From Saccharothrix sp. S26 (GTDB taxonomy: Bacteria; Actinomycetota; Actinomycetes; Mycobacteriales; Pseudonocardiaceae), in assembly GCF_021390395.1 (NCBI RefSeq), contig NZ_JAJUWT010000003.1, positions 310,001-374,000 of the forward strand: DNA of 64,000 bases, written 5' to 3'. The notes below the pieces were generated by a model that searched no databases, had not been told where the DNA came from, and saw only the letters and a list, made by a program, of their open reading frames with translations. A program made the translations under genes and the position numbers. Positions 8,240 to 17,005 of this stretch are shown here, piece after piece (position 1 is the first letter of the stretch; each line of letters starts with the position of its first letter).

Positions 8240-9868
8240 TCAGCGCGTGCGGACCCACTCCGAGACGACCTCGTCCAGCACGGCCAGCGGCAGCGGACCG
8301 CCGCCCAGCAGCACGTCGTGGAAGTCGCGGATGTCGAAGCGCTCGCCCAGCTCCCGCTCGGCCGCCGCCCGGATCCGCAGGATCTCCAGCCTGCCCACCA
8401 TGTACGCCAGCGCCTGGCCGGGCGCGGCGATGTACCGGTCGACCTCGTTCTCGATCTCGACCAGCGCCAGCGGCGTGTTCCGCAACAGGTACTCCACCGC
8501 CTGCTCGCGGCTCCACCCGTGCGCGTGCAGCCCGGTGTCCACCACGAGGCGCCCCGCGCGCATCGAGTCCATGGCCAGCATCCCGAGCCGCGCCACGTCG
8601 TCGGAGTACAGGCCCATCTCGTCGGCCAGCCGCTCGGTGTACAGGCCCCAGCCCTCCAGGTACGCGGTCACGTGCGCGACCCGGCGCAGCATCGGCAGCT
8701 CGGTGAGCTGCTGCGCCAGCGTGATCTGGAAGTGGTGACCGGGCACGGCCTCGTGGAACGCGATGGCCTCGGCCTGGTAGCGGAACCGCTCCTGCACCCG
8801 GTAGGTGTTGGCGTAGTACGTGCCCGCGCGCAGCCCGTCCGGAGTGGGCGGCGAGTAGTAGGCGATCGGCGCGCCGGGCGCGTCGGCCGCGGGCACCGGC
8901 TCGACCCGGCAGCGCTGCTCGGGCACCCGGCCGAACCAGCGCGGCGCAGCCTGCTCCGCCCTGGCCACGGCCTCGCGCGCGGCCGTGATCAGCTCGTCCT
9001 CGGTGCTCCAGCGCAGCGCCGGGTCGGTGCGCATCCGCTCCAGCACCTCGGCCACGTCGGAGGTGCCGAACACCCGTTGCCCCAGCTCGGCGTACTCCTC
9101 CGCCAGGCCCGCCATCACGTCCAGGCCGGTCTGGTGCAGCTCCTTCGGCGTGCGGTTGGTCGAGGTCTGGACCCGGGTGAGCGCCGCGTACATCGCCTCG
9201 CCGCCGGGCAGCCGACCCAGGCCCACCCGGTCGGACGGGCGGCCCTCGATGCCGGCGACGACCTCCCGGTAGGCGGCGAACGCGGGCCGCACCACGTCGG
9301 CCAGCAGCCGCCGCCGCTCGGCGTCGAACGCCTCGCCGCCCGCCGGACGGGCCAGCGGGTCCTGGTCGGCGGCCAGGTAGCGGTCCAGGTGCGCCACGGC
9401 GGCGTCCACGAGGTGCCGCACCGGCGTGCGGCCGGCCGCCACGCCCGCCAGGTGGCGGTCGGCGACGCGGCGCAGGAACTCGGGGATCGCGGCGAGCCGG
9501 TCCAGGTAGGCCCGCTCGGAGTCCGGCCCGGACAGCACGGTCGTCGGCATGACCGTCAGCACCTCGCCCGCCGGGGCGAAGAACGAGTCGGTGATCGTGT
9601 ACTCGACGCCCAGCGCGTCGATCTGGTCCACGATCGTCTCGGCCTGCTGCACGACCACCGCCCGCGTCACGGGGTCGTCGTCCGCGGGCAGGGCGCGCGC
9701 CCGCTCGGCGATGTCCACCGCCCGTGCCCGCGCGGCCTGCTCGGTCTCCAGCCGGTGGTCGGCCAGCAGGTGGTCGTAGCCCGGCACGCCGTAGACGGTC
9801 GCCCCCAGCGGCGACAACGTGAACATCAGGTCGAGCAGTTCGTCGGCCAACTCCGCGGTCGTGCCCAT
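8240..9868 (-). CDS. DUF885 family putative metallopeptidase
   Basis: A 542-residue protein of the DUF885 family. The zinc-site-like motif 'AIAFHEAVPGHHFQ' (HExxPGHH) is about two-thirds along, and 'VTAYLEGWGLYTERLADEMG' follows with the conserved Glu. Family members resemble gluzincin peptidases; substrates are unknown. The ATG at 9868 is preferred over the in-frame GTG six bases earlier because GGGGG stands five bases upstream. No signal peptide is seen, so it is probably cytoplasmic. It is the last gene in a minus-strand series beginning with the PQQ operon, but the gap after the regulator gene holds its own AT-rich stretch. A second, shorter member of the family is at 45575. Confidence 0.82.
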   Translation of the reverse strand: MGTTAELADELLDLMFTLSPLGATVYGVPGYDHLLADHRLETEQAARARAVDIAERARALPADDDPVTRAVVVQQAETIVDQIDALGVEYTITDSFFAPAGEVLTVMPTTVLSGPDSERAYLDRLAAIPEFLRRVADRHLAGVAAGRTPVRHLVDAAVAHLDRYLAADQDPLARPAGGEAFDAERRRLLADVVRPAFAAYREVVAGIEGRPSDRVGLGRLPGGEAMYAALTRVQTSTNRTPKELHQTGLDVMAGLAEEYAELGQRVFGTSDVAEVLERMRTDPALRWSTEDELITAAREAVARAEQAAPRWFGRVPEQRCRVEPVPAADAPGAPIAYYSPPTPDGLRAGTYYANTYRVQERFRYQAEAIAFHEAVPGHHFQITLAQQLTELPMLRRVAHVTAYLEGWGLYTERLADEMGLYSDDVARLGMLAMDSMRAGRLVVDTGLHAHGWSREQAVEYLLRNTPLALVEIENEVDRYIAAPGQALAYMVGRLEILRIRAAAERELGERFDIRDFHDVLLGGGPLPLAVLDEVVSEWVRTR

Positions 9869-9922
9869 GCGCACCCCCTGGTCGTCGTGGAAACCAAGAT
9901 GGTACTTAGCCTAAGAAACGAT

Positions 9923-10570
9923 TTACACCCGGTCCAAATAGGCGAGCACGGCGAGCACCCGCCGGTTGTCGTCCTCGGACAACGGCAGGTCCAACTTGCC
10001 GAAGATGTTGGCGATGTGTTTGCCGACCGCTTTCTCGGTGACGAACAGCCGCGCGGCGATCGCGCCGTTGGAACGGCCCTCCGCCATCAGCGACAGCACT
10101 TCCCGCTCGCGCGGGGTCAACGTGGTCAGCGGCTGGTCGCGCGCGCCGCGGGCGAGCAGTTGGTTGATGACCTCGGGGTCCATCGCGGTGCCGCCGGTGG
10201 CGACCCGGCGAATGGCGTCCACGAACTGCCGGACGTCCGACACCCGGTCCTTGAGCAGGTAGCCCACCGCGCCGCCGCGGTCGGACAGCAGCTCCCGCGC
10301 GTACAGCTGCTCCACGTACTGCGAGAGGACGAGGATCGGCAGGCCGGGCACCCGCTTGCGCGCCTCGATGGCCGCCCGCAGACCCTCGTCGGTGAACGTG
10401 GGCGGCAGGCGCACGTCGACCACCGCCACATCCGGGCGGTGGTCGACCAGGGCCTTGAGCAGCGCGGGACCGGAGTCGACCGCCTCCACCACGTCGAAGT
10501 CGTAGGCCTCGAGGAGCCGGATCAGGCCGTCCCGGAGGAGGACGAGGTCTTCACCGAGGACAACTCGCAC
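9923..10570 (-). CDS. NarL/LuxR-type response regulator
   Basis: A 215-residue response regulator. The receiver domain (residues 1-120) has the acidic pocket 'LGED' and phospho-acceptor region 'VAVVDVRLPP', then 'LPILVLSQY'. The C-terminal LuxR helix-turn-helix reads 'LTPREREVLSLMAEGRSNGAIAARLFVTEKAVGKH'. The start at 10570 gives the standard N-terminus ('MRVVLGEDLVLLRDG') and makes the gene overlap the sensor kinase end by 49 bases, so the pair is co-translated. The target genes are not shown; the neighbouring PQQ operon and DUF885 gene are the obvious candidates. Confidence 0.93.
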   Translation of the reverse strand: MRVVLGEDLVLLRDGLIRLLEAYDFDVVEAVDSGPALLKALVDHRPDVAVVDVRLPPTFTDEGLRAAIEARKRVPGLPILVLSQYVEQLYARELLSDRGGAVGYLLKDRVSDVRQFVDAIRRVATGGTAMDPEVINQLLARGARDQPLTTLTPREREVLSLMAEGRSNGAIAARLFVTEKAVGKHIANIFGKLDLPLSEDDNRRVLAVLAYLDRV

Positions 10571-11799
10571 GGCAGCTCCATGGTCACGATGGTCGGCCCG
10601 CCCACCGGGCTCGCGATGCCGAGTGTGCCGTCGAACGCGGCCAGCCTGCGCTCGATCCCGCGCAACCCGCCACCCTCGGCTGCCTCCGCGCCACCGCGCC
10701 CGTCATCGCCGATCATCAACGACAGCCGCCCGCCCGCGTGCCGGACCCGCACCCACGCGGCCGTCGCACCGCTGTGCTTGGCCACGTTCGTCAGCGTCTC
10801 GGCCACCGCGAAGTAGGCCGCCGACTCGACCGGCGCCTCCGGCCGCCCGGCCAGCTCCAGGTCCACCTCCACCGGCAGCGGGTGCGCCAGCGCCAACGCG
10901 CGCAGCGCGCCGTCCAGCCCGCGGTCGGCCAGCACCGGCGGGTGGATGCCGCGCACCAGGTGCCGCAGCTCGGCCAACGCCTGCGTGGACGTCTGGCGCG
11001 CCTCCGCCAGCAGTTCCTGCGCGGCTTTCGGGTCACGGGACAGCAGCTCCTCGGCCATGCCCAGGCTCAGGCCCAGCGCGACCAGCCTGGCCTGCGCGCC
11101 GTCGTGCAGGTCCCGTTCGATCCGGCGCAGCTCGGCGGCCTGCGCGTCCACGGTGTCGGCCCGCGAGTCGGCCAGCACCCGCACCCGGTCGGTCAGGGCG
11201 GCGGTGGTGCTCGGCGCGAGCAGCTTGCGGGCGACGGTCGCGTGCAGCCGGGCGGCGCGCGGGGTGGCCCACCACGCCAGCACCAGGAAGCCGATGCCCA
11301 GCAGCGGCGCGAGCACGAAGTTGCCCGGCGTGTCGTAGCCGATCGCCACGTAGTAGACGCGCCCGTGGTCCAGCCAGATCACCGGGTACACGAACCCCAG
11401 CACGCCGTTGATCCACAACGCGGCCGGCAGCACGCCGCAGAGGACGCCGACGATCGCGTTGACCGGCAGGAACGCCAGGTCGCGCCACGTCGCCGGGTCG
11501 GTGGCGATGGTGCGGACCCTGGTCATCGGGCCCCGGTTGACGGGCAGCCGGTACGGCGCGGGGATGTCCACCTCCAGCACCCGTGACGCCCACCGGCGGA
11601 AGAACCCGGTGTAGCGGCGGGCCAGCGCGGTGACCAGCAGCAGCAACGGCACGCCCACGGTCACCAGGATCAACGGGTAGGCGTAGAGCTGGAGCGGGAT
11701 CAGCGCCAGCCCCGCGACGCACAGCGCCGCCCTCGCCAACCCCAGCGCGGCCTGCGTGAGCCGGGCGCGCGCGGCCCGTACCAGGTCGTGGTCCGTCAT
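10522..11799 (-). CDS. sensor histidine kinase (HisKA_3 type)
   Basis: A 425-residue membrane kinase. Hydrophobic helices occupy about residues 15-60 and 115-190 (including 'ILVTVGVPLLLLVTAL'). The dimerisation/phospho-acceptor helix is 'RRIERDLHDGAQARLVALGL', with the acceptor His in 'LHDGAQ'. The ATP-binding domain has 'TNVAKHSGATAAWVRV' (N box), 'IGDDGRGG' (D box) and 'GGLRGIERRLAAFDG' (G box). This architecture pairs with NarL-type regulators such as the one overlapping its 3' end. No extracellular sensor domain is evident, so the signal may be membrane-intrinsic. It starts 60 bases after pqqB on the same strand. Confidence 0.92.
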   Translation of the reverse strand: MTDHDLVRAARARLTQAALGLARAALCVAGLALIPLQLYAYPLILVTVGVPLLLLVTALARRYTGFFRRWASRVLEVDIPAPYRLPVNRGPMTRVRTIATDPATWRDLAFLPVNAIVGVLCGVLPAALWINGVLGFVYPVIWLDHGRVYYVAIGYDTPGNFVLAPLLGIGFLVLAWWATPRAARLHATVARKLLAPSTTAALTDRVRVLADSRADTVDAQAAELRRIERDLHDGAQARLVALGLSLGMAEELLSRDPKAAQELLAEARQTSTQALAELRHLVRGIHPPVLADRGLDGALRALALAHPLPVEVDLELAGRPEAPVESAAYFAVAETLTNVAKHSGATAAWVRVRHAGGRLSLMIGDDGRGGAEAAEGGGLRGIERRLAAFDGTLGIASPVGGPTIVTMELPCELSSVKTSSSSGTA

Positions 11800-11859
11800 G
11801 GCGTCGATTGTTCCGGCTGACCACAGCCGAATCGGTGGGCTTAACCCCCCAATGCGGCC

Positions 11860-12735
11860 CTAGAGCTCGATCACCGTGCCGTCGCCGACGACCTCCACGC
11901 CCGCCTCGGCGATCTTCGCGCGTTCCGGCGACGCCGGGTCCAGCACCGGGTTGGTGTTGTTGAGGTGGGTGTAGATCCGCCGGGTCGACGGGTGCCGGCG
12001 CAGCTCCGGCAGGCTGTGCGCGATCGGCAGGTGCCCCATCGCGGCCTGCCCGCTCGGCCCGCCGGTGACCGAGCCCATCTCCGACGGCGCGGCGAACGTG
12101 CCGTCCAGCAGCACCACATCGGCCTCCGCCACCAGCGCGTCGAACCCCGCGGGCCAGGACGCCAGGCACGGCGCGTACAGCAGCACGCCGCCGGTGGCCG
12201 GGTCGCGGAACCGGTAGGCCACCACCCAGTGGCCCGCCACCGGCGAGTCGGCCGCGTAACGGGGCCGCTTGCCGCTCACCGGGAACGCGGTCACCTCCAG
12301 CCCACCCGCGAGCACGACCGGCCGCCCCGGCTCGACCTGCCGCCACGACCACTCGCCGTACGCGGCCAGCACCGCCCGCGTGGGCGCCAGCGCGTGCAGC
12401 ACGGTCGCGGGCGCGTGGACCTCCAGCCCGGGTGCGCCGCGCAGCACCGCCAGGCCCAGCGTGTGGTCCAGCTCGGCGTCGGTGAACAGCACCCCGCGCA
12501 CCGGCGTCTGGCGCGGCCCGGGACCGGGCGCGAGCGCCGGCGTGGCGGCGAGCTGCGCCCCGAGGTCCGGCGAGGCGTTGACCAGCCACCACCGGGCGCC
12601 GTCCCCACTCACCGCCACCGAGTCCTGCGTGCGCGCGGGCAACCGCCCGTCCCGCACGGCCGCGCACGGCCCGCACGCGCAGTTCCACTGCGGCACGCCA
12701 CCACCGGCGGCCGTGCCGAGCACCACCGCCCTCAC
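11860..12735 (-). CDS. pqqB: PQQ biosynthesis protein PqqB
   Basis: A 291-residue metallo-beta-lactamase-fold protein. The start is the GTG at 12735, which overlaps the pqqE stop (GTGA) and gives the family N-terminus 'VRAVVLGTAAGGGVPQWNC'. The metal-site region is 'LFTDAELDHTLGLAVL', where typical members keep an atypical HxHxDH-like motif. The Cys-rich segment 'WNCACGPCAA' is characteristic of PqqB, which is proposed to hydroxylate a tyrosine in PQQ maturation or aid PQQ handling. Length is slightly below the usual 300. It is the last pqq gene of the operon. Confidence 0.92.
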   Translation of the reverse strand: MRAVVLGTAAGGGVPQWNCACGPCAAVRDGRLPARTQDSVAVSGDGARWWLVNASPDLGAQLAATPALAPGPGPRQTPVRGVLFTDAELDHTLGLAVLRGAPGLEVHAPATVLHALAPTRAVLAAYGEWSWRQVEPGRPVVLAGGLEVTAFPVSGKRPRYAADSPVAGHWVVAYRFRDPATGGVLLYAPCLASWPAGFDALVAEADVVLLDGTFAAPSEMGSVTGGPSGQAAMGHLPIAHSLPELRRHPSTRRIYTHLNNTNPVLDPASPERAKIAEAGVEVVGDGTVIEL

Positions 12736-13805
12736 CGCACGACCGCCCGGTGCTCGACGGGCGCGTCCGCCGCGCCGGCCAGGATCCGGTCCACCACGCC
12801 CCGATGCGGCGACAGCGTGCACACCGGGTCGGTCGCCGCCGCGTCACCGGTGAGCTGGAACGCCTGGCAGCGGCACCCGCCGAAGTCCACCTCGCGCCGC
12901 GCGCACGACCGGCACGGCTCGCGCATCCAGTCGAAGCCCCGGTAGGCGGTGAACGCGGGCGAGGAGTGCCAGATCTCGGCCAACGGCCGGTCCCGCACGT
13001 TCTCCACGCCCAGCCCGTCGATCACGCCCGCCGCCGGGCACGGCAGCACGTCGCCGTCCGGCGTCACGGTGAGCTGCCGCGCGCCCCACCCGTGCATGCA
13101 CGGCTTGGGGTGCGCCTCGTGGTGGTCGGCGACGACGTAGACGATCTCCATGCCCGACCGCGACCGCGCCGCCTCCACCGCCTCACCCGCCCGCGCCACC
13201 TGCTCGCGCGTCGGCAGCAGCGCGGCCCGGTTGCGCAGCGCCCACCCGTAGTACTGGGTGTTGGCCAGCTCCAACCGGTCCGCGCCCATCCGCTCGGCCA
13301 GCGCGACGAGCGCGTCGACGTGGTCGACGTTGAGCCGGTGCAGCACCACGTTCACGGTCAGCGGCAGCCCGGCGGCGCGCACGGCCTCGGCCGCGCGGAG
13401 CTTGGGCTCGAACGCCCTCACCCCGGCGATCAGGTTCGCGCCCGCCTCGTCCGCGTCCTGCACGGACAGCTGCACGTGGTCGACGCCGCGCAGCGCGGCC
13501 AGCCGTTCGGGGGTGAGCCCCAGGCCGCTGGTCACGAGGTTCACGTAGCAGCCGAGCCCGGCCGCGTGCGCGACCAGCTCCGGCAGGTCCTTGCGCGCCA
13601 ACGGTTCCCCGCCCGACAGGTGCACCTGGAGCACGCCCAACGCGCGGGCCTGGTCGAACACCGCGCACCACCGGGCGGTGTCCAGCTCGTCGCCGCGCCC
13701 GACCAGGTCCACCGGGTTGGAGCAGTACCCGCAGCGCAGCGGGCACCGGTGGGTCAGCTCGGCGAGCAGCCCGAACGGCGCGTCCGCCTGCGGCGCCTCA
13801 CCCAT
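12732..13805 (-). CDS. pqqE: PQQ biosynthesis radical SAM enzyme PqqE
   Basis: A 357-residue radical SAM/SPASM protein. The radical SAM cluster motif is 'CPLRCGYC' (CxxxCxxC) near residue 19, followed by 'VHLSGGEPL'. The C-terminal SPASM region carries several Cys: 'PKPCMHGWG', 'DVLPCPAAG' and 'EPCRSCARREVDFGGCRC', fit for auxiliary FeS clusters. PqqE makes the C-C bond between Glu and Tyr side chains of PqqA. It overlaps pqqD by eight bases and pqqB by four, so expression is tightly coupled. Length is typical. Confidence 0.95.
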   Translation of the reverse strand: MGEAPQADAPFGLLAELTHRCPLRCGYCSNPVDLVGRGDELDTARWCAVFDQARALGVLQVHLSGGEPLARKDLPELVAHAAGLGCYVNLVTSGLGLTPERLAALRGVDHVQLSVQDADEAGANLIAGVRAFEPKLRAAEAVRAAGLPLTVNVVLHRLNVDHVDALVALAERMGADRLELANTQYYGWALRNRAALLPTREQVARAGEAVEAARSRSGMEIVYVVADHHEAHPKPCMHGWGARQLTVTPDGDVLPCPAAGVIDGLGVENVRDRPLAEIWHSSPAFTAYRGFDWMREPCRSCARREVDFGGCRCQAFQLTGDAAATDPVCTLSPHRGVVDRILAGAADAPVEHRAVVR

Positions 13806-14067
13806 CGACGTCCACCACCCGCCGCGCCACCAGCCGGTCGACGAGCTCGGCCACGTCGTCCGCCCGCACCCCGTCGAACTCCTCGGCCAGCCGGGCCGCG
13901 ATGCCCTGGACGGACGTGCGGCCGTCGCACAGGCCGACCACCGCCGCCGCGGTCTCGTTGAGCACCAGCACGCCTTCCGGGAACAGCACCACGTGGCTCT
14001 CCCGCGTCGGGTCGTACGCCGCCTTCACCCCGCGGCGCAGGCGCGGCACCGCGTCCGGGGCCGTCAT
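13798..14067 (-). CDS. pqqD: PQQ peptide chaperone PqqD
   Basis: An 89-residue protein starting at ATG 14067, which overlaps the pqqC stop (ATGA); the frame is open upstream but without support. The sequence 'LRRGVKAAYDPTRESHVVLFPEG' then 'LNETAAAVVGLCDG' and 'VADLVDRL'-like C-terminus is classic PqqD, a winged-helix RiPP recognition element. It presents PqqA to PqqE. Length matches the family (about 90). Confidence 0.95.
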   Translation of the reverse strand: MTAPDAVPRLRRGVKAAYDPTRESHVVLFPEGVLVLNETAAAVVGLCDGRTSVQGIAARLAEEFDGVRADDVAELVDRLVARRVVDVDG

Positions 14068-14837
14068 GAGTGGTAGTCCACGGCATCCAGCAGGGCGTTC
14101 AGCACGTCGCACTTGAACGCCAGCGCGGCGACCGCCGCCTCCTGCTGCTCGCGCGTGCGGCAGTGGCGCACCACGATGTCCACAGTGGACTTCCCTTCGT
14201 CGGCGACCACCCGCAGCCGGCGGGTGAAGTAGGCGAAGCCCTCCTCGGCGATCCACGGGTAGTGCGCCCGCATGTCGACCAGCCGCCGCGCCATCAGGCC
14301 GCGGGAGAACATCTCGGTCAGCCCGGACGCCACCGCCTCCACCCACGGCCGGGTGCGGGCGAACGTCACGTAGGCGTCCACGGCGAACCGCGTGCCGGGC
14401 AGCACGTGCCGCTCGTCGAGCACTTCACCGCGGGTCAGCCCGAGCGCCTCGGCCAGCCGCAGCCAGTCCTCCGCGCCGCCCTCGCCGGGCGCGCTGCCGT
14501 CGTGCCAGACGATGCGCTCCCGCCACACCCGGCGGACCTCGACGTCCGGGCAGTTGGCCAGGATCGCGGCGTCCTTGCGCGGGATGGCCCGCTGGTAGTA
14601 CCACCGGTTGGCCGCCCACAGCCGCAGTTCCCGCTCGCTCAACCGGCCCTCGTGCAGCCGGAGGTGGAACGGGTGGCGGTCCCAGTAGCGGGGTGCGAGG
14701 CCACGCAGGCGCGCGGTGAACTCGGCGGGGGACAGCAGCGCGGTGTCGAACGCTTGAGGCACCGGCGGATCGGGCACGGGTGGATCGGACACGGGCGAGC
14801 CGGGCATCAGCGACCCGGGCAGCACGGGGTTGGGCAC
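14064..14837 (-). CDS. pqqC: pyrroloquinoline-quinone synthase PqqC
   Basis: A 257-residue cofactor-less oxidase that performs the last ring closure and oxidation to PQQ. Recognisable segments are 'YWDRHPFHLRLHEGRLS', 'WAANRWYYQRAIPRKDAAILAN', 'VDAYVTFARTRPWVEAVASGLTE' and 'ADEGKSTVDIV'. The first 25 residues are a low-complexity Pro/Asp/Val stretch that repeats 'DPPVP'; they lie before the conserved domain, so the true start may be a little downstream. It follows pqqA by 69 bases and overlaps pqqD by four. Confidence 0.94.
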   Translation of the reverse strand: MPNPVLPGSLMPGSPVSDPPVPDPPVPQAFDTALLSPAEFTARLRGLAPRYWDRHPFHLRLHEGRLSERELRLWAANRWYYQRAIPRKDAAILANCPDVEVRRVWRERIVWHDGSAPGEGGAEDWLRLAEALGLTRGEVLDERHVLPGTRFAVDAYVTFARTRPWVEAVASGLTEMFSRGLMARRLVDMRAHYPWIAEEGFAYFTRRLRVVADEGKSTVDIVVRHCRTREQQEAAVAALAFKCDVLNALLDAVDYHS

Positions 14838-14906
14838 GACGGGAGGGCACCTCTCGGTACGCGGTGCCGCGCCCGTCCCCGGCCGGGTCGGGCGCGGCGG
14901 GCGGGC

Positions 14907-15002
14907 TCAGCGGCGAGCGGCGTAAGCGGTGACTTCCATCGGGGTGTCGACGTCCCGGAAATCGGGCTTCACCCAGGGGCGCTTCTCGGGCTCGGTGGTC
15001 AT
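14907..15002 (-). CDS. pqqA: PQQ precursor peptide PqqA
   Basis: A 31-residue peptide beginning 'MTTEPEKRPWVKPDFRDVD' and containing 'TPMEVTAYAARR'. Glu23 and Tyr27 have the E-x3-Y spacing whose side chains are joined by PqqE and become PQQ. 'KPDF' and 'MEVTAY' are typical of PqqA. It heads the operon pqqACDEB on the minus strand, 69 bases before pqqC. No peptidase gene (pqqF/G) for releasing the cross-linked dipeptide is present in the operon. Confidence 0.93.
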   Translation of the reverse strand: MTTEPEKRPWVKPDFRDVDTPMEVTAYAARR

Positions 15003-15078
15003 GCGCAACTCCTCGGACGCGTGGTGCTTCTCCGTGGGGCGGCGGTAACCCACCGTAGAGCTTCCGGCGGGCACCGCG

Positions 15079-16242
15079 CTAGTTCCGGGCGGCGGGCATG
15101 CGCCTCAACTGTTCCAGCACCACCGGATCCTGCAACTGCATCCACTGGATCACCTCCGTATAGGTGGCGCACACCGTTTCAGGCTTGACACACACCTCCC
15201 CGAGGAAGCTCTCCACCGCGTTGCTGAACGCGCCGCCCGCCCACTCGTTGAAGTGGTTGCCGATCACGATCGGCGCGCGGTTGCCGTTGACCGCCGCCTG
15301 GTGCACCGACCGGTACGTGTCCAGCACGATCCGGGTGTAGTCGGCGGCCTTCTCCGGTTCCTCCTTCGCGCCGTTGAGCGCGTACCAGAGGTTGAAGTCC
15401 ATCATCACGACCTGCTTGCCCAGGGCGGGCACGCGCACCTCCGGCATGGGGAACTCCCACAGGCCCTCGTGCACGTACGGCCAGACCACGCCGAGGCTGA
15501 CGTGGCTGGTGTCGTAGGCCAGGCCGTGCCCGCGCATCGCCGGGAACGCCTGCGGCCAGTCGCCCTCCAGGCACGGCGTCCGACCGCCGCGCACGGCCGC
15601 CGGGTCCAGCTTGAACCCCTGCCGCCTGGCCTTCTCCACGATCGCGAAGAACTGGTCGAGCTCCCGGTTCCACTGCTCGGTGCTCCAGGTGCCGACGTTC
15701 GGCTCGTCACCGACGCAGAAGTGCCCGTTGTAGTGCGTGCCGATCTCGTGGCCCGCGTCGATGGCCGCGTTGAGGTAGCCGATGCGCAGCGCCACGTCCG
15801 CGCGGCTGCCGCCGAACCCGATCGACGAGTAGCCGGACCGGTGGCCGGGGCCGGTGTAGGTCGCGCCCTCGTCGTCGGGCACCAGGTACACGCCCGACAG
15901 CAGGCCGGTGACGTGGGCGTTCACCCGTTCGGCGATCGGCATGATCCGGTCCCAGTGCGGCTTGGACGCCGCGCCGTCGAACGAGAACAGCACGAACTGC
16001 GGCGGCTTCTCGCCGGGCAGCATCCGCCGCATCCACGCCGGCGGCGAGGCCGAGGCGGGCACGGTCGGCGCGGCGGCGGCGCTGGTGCTGCCGGAGGTGC
16101 GCGGCGCCATCGGCAGCGGTGCGGCCAGGTCGCCCACGTCGTTGCCCGGTCCGGGTTCGCGGGCACCCAGCACGGCCAGCACCACCAGGGTCAGCGCCAG
16201 CGCGACGCCCGTGCTCAACCAGCCCCATCGCTTCACAACCAC
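15079..16242 (-). CDS. membrane-anchored polysaccharide deacetylase-like protein
   Basis: A 387-residue protein with an N-terminal anchor or signal ('STGVALALTLVVLAVLGA', residues about 10-27) and a Ser/Ala/Pro linker. The catalytic part starts with 'QFVLFSFDGAASK' (the NodB-type Asp motif) and continues with 'GHEIGTHYNGHFC' (the His motif). Later motifs include 'AYDTSHVSLGVVWP' and 'IVIGNHFNEW'. It should act outside the membrane on wall polysaccharide or related glycans. The start codon could also be one of the neighbouring GTG codons. It is separated from pqqA by 76 bases and probably belongs to a different unit. Confidence 0.85.
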   Translation of the reverse strand: MVVKRWGWLSTGVALALTLVVLAVLGAREPGPGNDVGDLAAPLPMAPRTSGSTSAAAAPTVPASASPPAWMRRMLPGEKPPQFVLFSFDGAASKPHWDRIMPIAERVNAHVTGLLSGVYLVPDDEGATYTGPGHRSGYSSIGFGGSRADVALRIGYLNAAIDAGHEIGTHYNGHFCVGDEPNVGTWSTEQWNRELDQFFAIVEKARRQGFKLDPAAVRGGRTPCLEGDWPQAFPAMRGHGLAYDTSHVSLGVVWPYVHEGLWEFPMPEVRVPALGKQVVMMDFNLWYALNGAKEEPEKAADYTRIVLDTYRSVHQAAVNGNRAPIVIGNHFNEWAGGAFSNAVESFLGEVCVKPETVCATYTEVIQWMQLQDPVVLEQLRRMPAARN

Positions 16243-16303
16243 AAGACGACGCGAAGTGTCCGGAGGTTGCCTGTGCGTGACGCCACCACTGCCCGTGACC
16301 GGG

Positions 16304-17005
16304 TCACGCCACCGGCGTGGCGGTCACGACCTGGTTCTCCTCGTAGCCGGTGTCGCCGCCGACCCACCGCCCTCCGCACGTCACCAGCACCAGCCGGTGC
16401 CCGCCCCGCGGCCCGAACAGCTCGACCGCCCGGGACGGCAGGTCGTCCTTGCGCACCGCCTCGACCCGGGCGACCCGGAACCGGAACGTGCGGCCCGCGG
16501 TGTCGACCACGGTCACGTCCTGGCCGACCGCCGCGCGCCACAGCGCGTCGAACGGACCGGTCAGGCCCTTCCAGTTCACGTGCCCGGCCAGCACCGTGGC
16601 GCCCTCGGCCGCGCCGAGGTCCACGCCCCACCACGTCGCCTCGCCGAGGGCCTCCGGGATCGGCAGCACGCCGTCCGCGGTGACCTCGGCGCGCACCAGG
16701 GTGGCCGAGCCGCCGCCGGGCAGCCGCACCGTGCCGGGCCGCTGCGCGGGCGGGTCGGCGGGCGGCGGGGGAGGGTCGGTGGTGCTCGTCGCCGGTGGCG
16801 GTGACGCGGGCGGGTTCGCGCCGACCGGCATGCCGGCCAGGTCGATGCCGCGCCCGGACCGCGTGCTGTCGCCCAACGGGTGCGGCACGACGGCGTCACC
16901 GGGTACGGGCCTGCCCGCCAGCACGACGTCCGGGGCCTGGGTGGAGACGAGCGCGGCGGAGGCGAGCAGGGCCGCCACCGCCGCGCCGGTCAACAGTGCT
17001 CTCAC
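16304..17005 (-). CDS. class F-like sortase
   Basis: A 233-residue sortase starting at GTG 17005, which overlaps the stop of the upstream surface-protein gene (GTGA). A hydrophobic N-terminal segment ('LLTGAAVAALLASAALV') and a Pro/Thr linker precede the catalytic domain. The His is in 'TVLAGHVNWKG', the Cys in 'LVLVTCGGRW', and the Arg side is near 'NQVVTATPVA'. Sortases cleave a sorting motif and attach the protein to peptidoglycan. The coupled upstream gene ends with a sorting-signal-like tail, so it is probably the dedicated substrate. Confidence 0.88.
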   Translation of the reverse strand: MRALLTGAAVAALLASAALVSTQAPDVVLAGRPVPGDAVVPHPLGDSTRSGRGIDLAGMPVGANPPASPPPATSTTDPPPPPADPPAQRPGTVRLPGGGSATLVRAEVTADGVLPIPEALGEATWWGVDLGAAEGATVLAGHVNWKGLTGPFDALWRAAVGQDVTVVDTAGRTFRFRVARVEAVRKDDLPSRAVELFGPRGGHRLVLVTCGGRWVGGDTGYEENQVVTATPVA

